46,003 nt of DNA. It comes from JBDREC01 sp043820105 [NCBI: Pseudomonadota bacterium] (GTDB lineage: Bacteria > Bdellovibrionota_F > JAHFAK01). Below are positions 16,619 to 23,165 of the stretch, in pieces. The first letter of the stretch is position 1. Each line of letters begins with the position of its first letter. The notes below the pieces were generated by a model, which saw only the letters and a list, made by a program, of their open reading frames with translations, did no database searches and was not told the DNA's origin. Made by a program: the position numbers and the translations under genes. The DNA is taken from assembly GCA_043820105.1 (NCBI GenBank), contig JBDREC010000024.1, positions 1 to 46,003 on the forward strand, in the 5' to 3' direction.

Positions 16619-16999
16619 AAAGGAACAGATGGAGAATCAAAGCTTGCAGTTGAAGTGATGAAGATGTGTGCTGATGTTAAGGCTTATATTACGGGCACTC
16701 AAGATGATGACAGGAAATTTAGCATTCGGGAGATTCTGGAAATGTTCAGAGAAACTATGCACACACAATCTCTTGACCAGTCAATGTCTGATTATTTGAG
16801 GAAAGGAGAAATAACAGAAGATGATCTTATGTTTAATTCTCCTGATGCTGAAGCTGTTATTCATAGACAGACAAAACTTGATATTAAACTTGGTACAAAA
16901 TGGGATCCAACGGGCGCTTTAATTCAAAAAGCACTGGATCAACAATTAGTTATGCAACAAACTAAAGAAGACTCAGAGGAGGAAGCAAATGCCTCTTAA
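16604..16999 (+). CDS. Degenerate PilT-like ATPase, C-terminal part in shifted frame
   Basis: This frame has only a TTG at 16604 and no ribosome site of its own, so it is not a separate gene. It aligns with the end of PilT: KLAVEVMKMCADVKAYITGT matches VAALEIMYVTSAIANLIREG, and the MHTQSLDQSMSDYLRKGEIT region matches MQTIDQALMDLLQSEQIEIE. It therefore continues the 15279 frame. Changing AAA to AAAA at 16619-16621 makes one ORF of about 570 residues reading CQNLIKGTDGESKLAVEVM. A polar tail of about 30 residues follows. The last codons overlap the next gene's start by 11 nt and contain its GAGGAGG ribosome site, which implies coupled translation. Confidence 0.7.
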   Translation: MPKPNKGTDGESKLAVEVMKMCADVKAYITGTQDDDRKFSIREILEMFRETMHTQSLDQSMSDYLRKGEITEDDLMFNSPDAEAVIHRQTKLDIKLGTKWDPTGALIQKALDQQLVMQQTKEDSEEEANAS

Positions 17000-18650
17000 T
17001 AAATTTGAAGAAAAATTAGTAAATGATGTAGTTTTACTTGAAAAAATATCAAAAGATGAAGTCGAAAAAACAATTGATTTAAAGGATGATGAAGCTACAT
17101 TTATTGGGCAGTTATTTATTGAGCGTGGATTGATATCAGAAGATGATCTGGTTTGGGTAATGGGGCAATCTTGTGATTTGCCTGTTGTTCCTATTCAAAT
17201 GGAGGATTTTGATGAGGATGTTGTAAACACAATACCAGCTCATGTGTGTAGAAAGCTATTGGTTGTTCCGTATTTAAAAATAGCTAGCGATTTGTCTGTT
17301 ATTGCCGCAAGACCTTTATTGGATGAAGAAATTAAAGAGCTTAAGCAAATTTCAGGATGTAATGTTTCTCTTTCCCTGGGAGTCAAATCTCAAATTATTA
17401 ATGTGTTAAATAGTTTCTTTGGCACTTCATTTGCAGTTATTGAAGATGAACAGGAAAAAGAACCCATATCATCAGAATTTTATGATACAGAGCACTTGCA
17501 ATATTTGGCTTCTGATTATAGTGGTGAGCAAATTTGGCAATTTATTTTAGATAAGCTAGATTTTTATAAACCTATTTCAATTCAATTTGTTGTTTTAAAT
17601 TCAAGTGCTGACCTTAGATTTAAATTCGACTATGGCTCTAAGACATTACTTAGACTAAATAGAGAGTGGTCCAGAATCTTTCAGAAAAAACTTGATGCCA
17701 TTATTAGCACAGAAAGCTCACAGATTTCAGAAAAGCTTTTTATAAAAAGAATTTCATATCAAAAAGATGAAAAAACTCACTATCATACTTTGAAAATTCA
17801 TATTCATTATTCTTTCTATGGAAAATCTTATAATTTTTATCCATTTTATTCATCAAATGAAATTAATGAGTTTGATTCACATCAAGACGGTATAGATGAA
17901 ATAGCTAATGAGTTATCAAATGCTTCAAGAGGACTTATCTTAACCTTTGGAAACCTGCATTCAAAGAATAAAAGGCCAATATTGTCTCTTTTGGATAAGC
18001 TTGCTTCTAAGAATAAATATGCTTCTTCTATTGTACCTTTTTCAATTTCTAATTATGAGTCAGTTGAGCAAGTAGATTATGTTGAGGAAGAAAACTCAAT
18101 GAAAGCTTTAGATGAAGTAATGGCTGGTGGTTCTGATGTTGTTTATTTTGATGGATGTATTGAATCTTTAAGCCAATCAAAATTAAACGCCATCTTTAAC
18201 GACGGGCTTATCTTTTTAGATGCAAATCTCACATCACCTCAAGATATGATTATGTTTCTTTTTAAAAATTATCTTTCTAATAATTTTGCTGTATTAAATA
18301 ATTTACATTCAATTTTATTTCTAAATTCTATACCGGTTCTTTGTAAATGGTGTAGGCAAGAAAAGAAAACTAAGCTAGCTCAAGATATGACCCTTTTTGA
18401 AAAGGTTGGTTGTGAAAGATGTATGGACCTTGGGTATTCTGGAACCAAAAGTTTTTATGAGCTTTTAAAAATACCAAATGATTTGTTTTATAATATGAAG
18501 AAAAAAGACTTATCAAAATTTGAGTTTTGTGAAAATTTAGAAAAGTTAATTGATCCAATTGTTCAAAATCTTAGAAAAGCTGTTTTTAAAGATGTTATAA
18601 TAGGAAATATTAACCAAGAATCTATAATTAATTTTTCTTTGGAGGCCTAA
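16989..18650 (+). CDS. PilB/GspE-like pseudo-ATPase without Walker A
   Basis: The 553-residue protein has PilB architecture. Residues about 5-140 form an MshEN/GspE N-terminal domain (FIGQLFIERGLISEDDLVWV, then CDLPVVPI). A motor-like region follows, then the PilB zinc site: CKWC (452-455) and CERC (475-478) followed by DLGYSGTKSFYELL. Where PilB has GPTGSGKTTT, this protein has TFGNLHSKNKRP (about 319-330). The Walker B position reads VVYFDGCIE, and the His box region has no histidine (GLIFLDANLTS). Nucleotide binding looks impossible, yet the fold signature and zinc site persist with no frame damage, so it is probably a functional non-enzymatic subunit or regulator. Start: ATG with strong GAGGAGG. 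Confidence 0.8.
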   Translation: MPLNKFEEKLVNDVVLLEKISKDEVEKTIDLKDDEATFIGQLFIERGLISEDDLVWVMGQSCDLPVVPIQMEDFDEDVVNTIPAHVCRKLLVVPYLKIASDLSVIAARPLLDEEIKELKQISGCNVSLSLGVKSQIINVLNSFFGTSFAVIEDEQEKEPISSEFYDTEHLQYLASDYSGEQIWQFILDKLDFYKPISIQFVVLNSSADLRFKFDYGSKTLLRLNREWSRIFQKKLDAIISTESSQISEKLFIKRISYQKDEKTHYHTLKIHIHYSFYGKSYNFYPFYSSNEINEFDSHQDGIDEIANELSNASRGLILTFGNLHSKNKRPILSLLDKLASKNKYASSIVPFSISNYESVEQVDYVEEENSMKALDEVMAGGSDVVYFDGCIESLSQSKLNAIFNDGLIFLDANLTSPQDMIMFLFKNYLSNNFAVLNNLHSILFLNSIPVLCKWCRQEKKTKLAQDMTLFEKVGCERCMDLGYSGTKSFYELLKIPNDLFYNMKKKDLSKFEFCENLEKLIDPIVQNLRKAVFKDVIIGNINQESIINFSLEA

Positions 18651-18651
18651 A

Positions 18652-19095
18652 ATGACGGTGCTTGATTTGATTAAGAAAGTTGATGTTTTTAAAAATCTTT
18701 CTGTTAGAGATATTAATTTACTAGGTACAATTTGTAGGCAGGTTGAAGTGCCTTCAAGAAGCATGATTATGCAGGAAGGTAAGCCTGGGGCAGGACTTTT
18801 TATAATTGAAAAGGGTTCTGTGAAGGTTTGCAAAAATATTGAAGGTAAGCTTCATTCAATAGCAAATATTGATATTGGAGGGCACTTTGGTGAAATTTCC
18901 TTAATTGATGATGGACCTGCGTCAGCATCAATTGTTACAGACTTAGAAACCTCCTTGCTTTTTATTTCACGAGAAACGTTTAGTCAACTTTCCAGTTCCA
19001 ATGTATCTTTAGCATTAAAAATATATAAGAATTTAGCAAGGACATTGGCTCAACGTCTAAGAAAGACAAGCACTGCGGTTGTTTTTAAAAAATAA
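18652..19095 (+). CDS. Cyclic-nucleotide-binding-domain protein (single domain)
   Basis: The 147-residue protein consists of one CRP-type cNMP-binding beta-roll with a short C-terminal helix and no helix-turn-helix, so it is not a transcription factor. Typical elements are LIKKVDVFKNLSVRDINLLG, LFIIEKGSVKV and HFGEISLIDDGPASASIVTD. In the phosphate-binding cassette the usual Arg of PRSA/T is missing (PASA), so classical cAMP or cGMP binding is doubtful. A GGAGG site sits just upstream, and the gene starts 1 nt after the pseudo-PilB stop, so it is in the same operon. A role in tuning the pilus motor is inferred from this position only. Confidence 0.85.
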   Translation: MTVLDLIKKVDVFKNLSVRDINLLGTICRQVEVPSRSMIMQEGKPGAGLFIIEKGSVKVCKNIEGKLHSIANIDIGGHFGEISLIDDGPASASIVTDLETSLLFISRETFSQLSSSNVSLALKIYKNLARTLAQRLRKTSTAVVFKK

Positions 19096-19099
19096 CTTA

Positions 19100-20038
19100 T
19101 TATAAATAACTCGCACCTATAATTCCACCATTTTCTGAAAGTTTTCTTTTTAAAATTTTAACATGATTTGCAGGAGTAGCAAAAGCTCTTTTTTTCATTT
19201 CATCCTTTGCAAAGGTATGAAAAAATTTCCATGAATTTGATATGCCACCTGCGATTATTATTTTATCTGGATTTAATGCATCTACAATATCTGCTAAACC
19301 TATTCCAAGATAAGTGCCAAATAGTTTAAATATTTCAATAGCATCTTTATTGTTTTGATTAGCTAGGGCATATAAAATTTTACTATCAGCATAACCGTCT
19401 TTACAGACCACCTTTTTAATAAGTGCCTTGTTTACTTCTTTTATTATATTTATTAAGCCAAAACTAGAGCAATAACTTTCTAAACAACCATTGTTTCCGC
19501 AATTACAGCTTGGCCCTTTGGGATTAATTGTTATGTGACCAAGTTCTCCTGCTGTGCCACAACTGCCTCTGTAAAGCTTCCCATTTATTATTATCCCACC
19601 ACCAACGCCAGTTCCAAGTGTTAGGCAGCAAAGGTTTTTGCTTTGAGAATTTCTGCTGTGTTTGAATTCACCAAGTGTTATGCAATTTGCATCATTGTCT
19701 ATTTTAACCTTTATATTAGTCCTTTTTTCCAGGATTTTTTTGAAGGGGTAATTTTTCCATGAGGGTACATGTGGAGATTCTACAACTACACCTGATTCAA
19801 ACAATATACTTCCAGGAATTCCAAGATTTAAGCTTAGTAAGTCTTTATCATAAAGGTTGACCTTTTTTAATAAAGCATTTTTAAGTCCGATGATGTTTTC
19901 CATTATCTTTTCATTGCCAAGTCGAGCTTCAGAGGGAACACTTGCTTTTGCTAAAAAAATTTTTTTGTTGTTTAATATCGCAGCTCGAATATTTGTGCCA
20001 CCCATGTCCATGGCAATAATATAGTTTGGTTTTGGCAT
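19100..20038 (-). CDS. ROK-family sugar kinase (glucokinase-like)
   Basis: The 312-residue protein has all the main ROK features: the phosphate-1 motif MDMGGTNIRAAIL at the start, KIDNDANCITLGEF with the catalytic Asp, TLGTGVGGGII, and GELGHITINPKGPSCNCGNN, which contains the ROK zinc motif CxCGxxGCxE. It probably phosphorylates glucose or N-acetylglucosamine-type hexoses with ATP in the cytoplasm. ROK substrate cannot be read from sequence alone. The absence of an N-terminal helix-turn-helix excludes a ROK repressor. It converges with the cNMP gene with 4 nt between stops, and its start is followed upstream by a GTATTCA heptamer array. Confidence 0.92.
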   Translation of the reverse strand: MPKPNYIIAMDMGGTNIRAAILNNKKIFLAKASVPSEARLGNEKIMENIIGLKNALLKKVNLYDKDLLSLNLGIPGSILFESGVVVESPHVPSWKNYPFKKILEKRTNIKVKIDNDANCITLGEFKHSRNSQSKNLCCLTLGTGVGGGIIINGKLYRGSCGTAGELGHITINPKGPSCNCGNNGCLESYCSSFGLINIIKEVNKALIKKVVCKDGYADSKILYALANQNNKDAIEIFKLFGTYLGIGLADIVDALNPDKIIIAGGISNSWKFFHTFAKDEMKKRAFATPANHVKILKRKLSENGGIIGASYL

Positions 20039-20059
20039 AAGTTAATCCTTTTTAAATCG

Positions 20060-20097
20060 GTATTCAGTCTTTGGTATTCAGTATTCAGTATTCAGTA
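20060..20097. repeat. Heptamer tandem array, GTATTCA
   Basis: GTATTCA occurs at 20060, 20074, 20081 and 20088. The first copy is 14 nt from the next, so it is in phase with the 7-nt period, with a degenerate unit GTCTTTG between. The array lies between the ROK kinase and the FadL-type gene. Confidence 0.85.
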
Positions 20098-20169
20098 AAG
20101 AAGAGGAGATTTCAAATAAAAAATGATTATAGATTAAGATTATAATTAAGATTTGAGAACTGATGAGGA

Positions 20170-20198
20170 TTGACAATTTGAGGCTTAATAAATAGGAT
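20170..20198 (+). promoter_or_regulatory. Candidate sigma-70-type promoter for FadL-type gene
   Basis: TTGACA (20170-20175) is followed after 17 nt by TAGGAT (20193-20198). The -35 is perfect and the -10 matches 4 of 6. It lies 36 nt before the ATG at 20234. Confidence 0.6.
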
Positions 20199-20233
20199 TA
20201 TCTCCTGTTTTAATTTTCAAGGAGTGACCAAAA

Positions 20234-21448
20234 ATGAAAAAAATAATTTTATTCATTTCTCTATTCTTTATCATTTCATCATTGAGTTTACTTGCAAACA
20301 CTGTTGATACAGCTACTAAATATGGTGCTAAAGCCTCTGGTATGGCATCAGGTGGAGCTGTTGCAATGTCTGGAAATTCTGGCCTGGTTTATTTTAACCC
20401 AGCTACAATTGCTGGAGTTAGAAACTCAGATTTTACTGTAAACTTTACCTCTGGAATTCCAGTCATGTCAGGACCTGCAAATGGAGCCGGGACAAGTGTT
20501 GATTCTGCCTTTCTATATTTTCCACTTTTTAATATTGGTGGTGCTTTAAGGTTACATGATTATGTTGTTTTAGGATTTAATGCTTATAACTCTGGCGGAC
20601 TTGGGGCTAAGTATGATGATATTAATTTTGGCAACAGTGCTTTAACAGCCCGAGAAATGTCGGCTCAAACCTCAGTTATGGAGCTTGGACCAACTCTTGC
20701 CCTTGACCTTCCATATGGTCTTTCCTTGGGTGTTGCTTATAAAGTTTCTTATGTTGCAGAAGACATTAAATCTTATGATGCTACTGGTGCTTATTCAGAC
20801 ATGTCTTTGACTGGCTTAAATTATATGGGGTTTAAATTTGGTCTCCAATATGAACCCATTGAAGACTTATCCTTTGGTGCTTCTTATAGGCTAGCAACAA
20901 CTACGACCTTATCAGGATCATCAACTGTTTCAGCCACAGCTGGTACTGCTATTTATGACGCTGCAACAGATTTTGAATATGTTGATCAGGTAAGGGCAGG
21001 GGTTGAATATAAAATGCTTGATAAAAAACTATCCATTGGAACAGACTTTGAATATACCTTTTATTCAAAAGTAGATTCAGCTGATTTTGATTTAAGCTTA
21101 TCTGGAACAACTGTTACATCTTCAAACACATTGAATTGGAATGACCAGTGGGGAGCTTATCTTGGATCTGAATACTATGTTATAGAAAAACTACCAGTTC
21201 GAATCGGTGGTGGTGTTTATTCAGACATAGTTCCGGCAGGATATGCATCATCTTTATATCCTGCTCCAGGTCTTGGCTGGTTGGTTTCAGCTGGCGCCAG
21301 CTATGAATTTACAAGTTTTGAAGCTGGATTTTGGTATAACTATTATTCAGCTCAAGGAAGAGTCGCTTCAACTGTAAGCACGACTTTTCCAGGAGATTAT
21401 AGCACCTCTATTCATCTTGTAGGCCTGGAATTTAGGTTTGCTGACTAG
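20234..21448 (+). CDS. OmpP1/FadL-family outer-membrane protein
   Basis: The 404-residue protein has a signal peptide (MKKIILFISLFFIISSLSLL, cut near LLANT). A FadL-type N-terminal hatch follows (YGAKASGMASGGAVAMSGNS, then LVYFNPATIAG with the NPA element). The rest is alternating beta-strands with aromatic girdles, ending in GLEFRFAD, a plausible terminal barrel strand. The family moves long-chain fatty acids or other hydrophobic compounds across the outer membrane. It is shorter than E. coli FadL (about 440 residues) but within the family range. AAGGAG lies at a good distance before the ATG, and a sigma-70-like promoter is visible upstream. Substrate is unknown. Confidence 0.9.
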   Translation: MKKIILFISLFFIISSLSLLANTVDTATKYGAKASGMASGGAVAMSGNSGLVYFNPATIAGVRNSDFTVNFTSGIPVMSGPANGAGTSVDSAFLYFPLFNIGGALRLHDYVVLGFNAYNSGGLGAKYDDINFGNSALTAREMSAQTSVMELGPTLALDLPYGLSLGVAYKVSYVAEDIKSYDATGAYSDMSLTGLNYMGFKFGLQYEPIEDLSFGASYRLATTTTLSGSSTVSATAGTAIYDAATDFEYVDQVRAGVEYKMLDKKLSIGTDFEYTFYSKVDSADFDLSLSGTTVTSSNTLNWNDQWGAYLGSEYYVIEKLPVRIGGGVYSDIVPAGYASSLYPAPGLGWLVSAGASYEFTSFEAGFWYNYYSAQGRVASTVSTTFPGDYSTSIHLVGLEFRFAD

Positions 21449-21547
21449 CTTATAAGAAAAACTTATAAAGATTATAATCTTGACTTTGGATATTTCGATC
21501 TGTAAGCTATCTTTTCCTATTGGAATATAAATGGAGGGGGAAGACGT

Positions 21548-21661
21548 TTGGCTAAGAAATTTATTCCCGGTCAAGCTTCCATTAATTATGTATTGAAATC
21601 CACTATACATCTCTATCTTCATCAAAAAGAAAAGCACTTTGTCCTTTATGACACTACCTGA
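21548..21661 (+). CDS. Possible 37-residue small ORF
   Basis: A TTG at 21548 follows the strong ribosome-site-like GGAGGGGG at 21533-21540 and opens a 37-codon frame to TGA at 21659-21661. The peptide (LAKKFIPGQASINYVLKSTI...) has no recognised family. A competing 21-codon ATG frame overlaps. Listed because of the ribosome site; it could be chance in a spacer of 267 bp. Confidence 0.2.
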   Translation: MAKKFIPGQASINYVLKSTIHLYLHQKEKHFVLYDTT

Positions 21662-21715
21662 TAAACCAATTTATAAATAAAATTGAATAATTAAGTTAAA
21701 TTTAGGAGGGGGAAA

Positions 21716-23098
21716 ATGAAAAAGCTTACATGTGTAATTTTTATAATGTGTTTATCTTGGGCAAGTGCAAATTCAAAAATTGATTCCTATCTGGCAGATC
21801 ATTTTAGTGAACCTGAAAATGAAATAGCTAAAGTTTTAATTATGATAGATGATAGTGAAGTTCTTGATTATTATACCAATGAAATAAATGAATATTATTT
21901 TGATTATAAAACTATGGTTAGCATGTTGAAATATATTGAAGAAGAAACACAAAAGGATATTAGGAATGATCTTAATACAAAACATTATAACGGCGATACT
22001 TTAGTTGCTCCTGTTAAAACTCTCTGGAATTGTAATAGTATTGTGGCCTATGTAAATAAAAAGGGTTTGGCCTGGTTGACATCAAGGTCGGATGTGCAAA
22101 AAATATTATTGGATAGAGATATGCAAATAGAGCCAGGTTTTCCATCATTGTCACCATTTGAGGAGGACGATAAACCACCTGTTGGCTATACATATGGTTT
22201 GAAGAAAATTGGAATCGATAAACTTAATGAGGAAATGCCTTGGTTAACGGGAGAAGGAGTGCTTGTTGGAGTGATTGATTCTGGTGTTGATGGAACTCAC
22301 CCTGAGCTTGAAGGCAAAATTTATAAATTTAAAAACATGAATAGCAGTGATCCAAACGCATCTGATGATAATCCTGTAGATTACCATGGTCATGGAACTC
22401 ATGTGTCTGGAACGATTCTGGGGGGAAATCTAAGTGGCGCTCAAATTGGCGTGGCTCCAGGTGCTATGCTTGTTGCTTCGGCTGCTCTAAGTGGTTGGTC
22501 GCCATATTCAAATATTTTAGAAGCTATGCAATGGATCATGGATCCAGATGGAGATCCTGAAACAGCTGATTTTCCAAGAGTAGTTAATTGTTCCTGGCAT
22601 TCTGGCAATGCCCCATCTCAAGAACCTTTTTATAAAGCAATTGCAGCGTGGGAAGCAGCCAACATAGTGCCTAATTTTTCTGCTGGAAATGCTGGCGAAA
22701 ATGGCTTAACAAATCCAAAAGAATTTCCATCAACCTTTACAGTAGCAGCTACAGATATGAATGATCTTATTGCACCTTTTTCAAGTCATGGGCCCGCTAT
22801 TTACCTGGGAGATGAATTTATGAAACCTGAAGTTTCAGCTCCAGGCGTTGATATTTTTTCTTCATTACCTGAAGGAAAATATGAAAAGTGGTCAGGAACG
22901 TCTATGGCTGCTCCTCATGTTGCTGGAACTATGGCCCTCTTATTTCAAATTGACCCAGAATTAACAGTAGATGGAGTGAAAGAACTTTTAATTTCAACTT
23001 CAGTTGATCTTGGCGATGAGGGCTGGGATTATCGATATGGCTTTGGAAGGATTGATGCCTTTGCAGCAGCTGCGGAATTAATTAGTCGACTTTATTAA
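21716..23098 (+). CDS. Secreted subtilisin-family (S8) serine protease
   Basis: The 460-residue protein has a signal peptide (MKKLTCVIFIMCLSWASANS), an N-terminal propeptide-like region to about residue 150, and a complete S8 catalytic domain. The Asp is in GVIDSGVDGTH (D188), the His in HGHGTHVSG (H226) and the Ser in SGTSMAAPHVAG (S396). The oxyanion Asn region reads PNFSAGNAGENG. It ends in YGFGRIDAFAAA, normal for the family, with no C-terminal extension. It should cleave proteins in the periplasm or outside the cell. The N-terminal region (LADHFSEPENEIAKVLIMID) resembles inhibitor or pro-regions of bacillopeptidase-type enzymes. GGAGGGGG sits before the ATG. Confidence 0.95.
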   Translation: MKKLTCVIFIMCLSWASANSKIDSYLADHFSEPENEIAKVLIMIDDSEVLDYYTNEINEYYFDYKTMVSMLKYIEEETQKDIRNDLNTKHYNGDTLVAPVKTLWNCNSIVAYVNKKGLAWLTSRSDVQKILLDRDMQIEPGFPSLSPFEEDDKPPVGYTYGLKKIGIDKLNEEMPWLTGEGVLVGVIDSGVDGTHPELEGKIYKFKNMNSSDPNASDDNPVDYHGHGTHVSGTILGGNLSGAQIGVAPGAMLVASAALSGWSPYSNILEAMQWIMDPDGDPETADFPRVVNCSWHSGNAPSQEPFYKAIAAWEAANIVPNFSAGNAGENGLTNPKEFPSTFTVAATDMNDLIAPFSSHGPAIYLGDEFMKPEVSAPGVDIFSSLPEGKYEKWSGTSMAAPHVAGTMALLFQIDPELTVDGVKELLISTSVDLGDEGWDYRYGFGRIDAFAAAAELISRLY

Positions 23099-23100
23099 AA

Positions 23101-23125
23101 GGGAACAAGAGCGTAAGGGAACAAG
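23101..23125. repeat. Dispersed GGGAACAAGAGCG repeat
   Basis: It carries GGGAACAAGAGCGTAAGGG followed by AACAAG, nearly identical to 11278-11303. It lies right after the protease stop. CAAGAGC (23106-23112) can pair with GCTCTTG (23146-23152), so in this spacer the repeat could also act as a terminator-like stem between convergent genes. Confidence 0.6.
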
Positions 23126-23165
23126 TTAAATGTCGCGGACGATAGGCTCTTGACTTGTTGATTTA

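Noticed and set aside
16598-16625. Programmed -1 ribosomal frameshift
   Set aside because: There is no X-XXY-YYZ slippery heptamer and no clear downstream structure seen; a single-base indel explains it more simply.
16989-18650. Functional PilB pilus-assembly ATPase
   Set aside because: Walker A, Walker B and His-box residues are all absent, although the zinc site and N-terminal domain remain.
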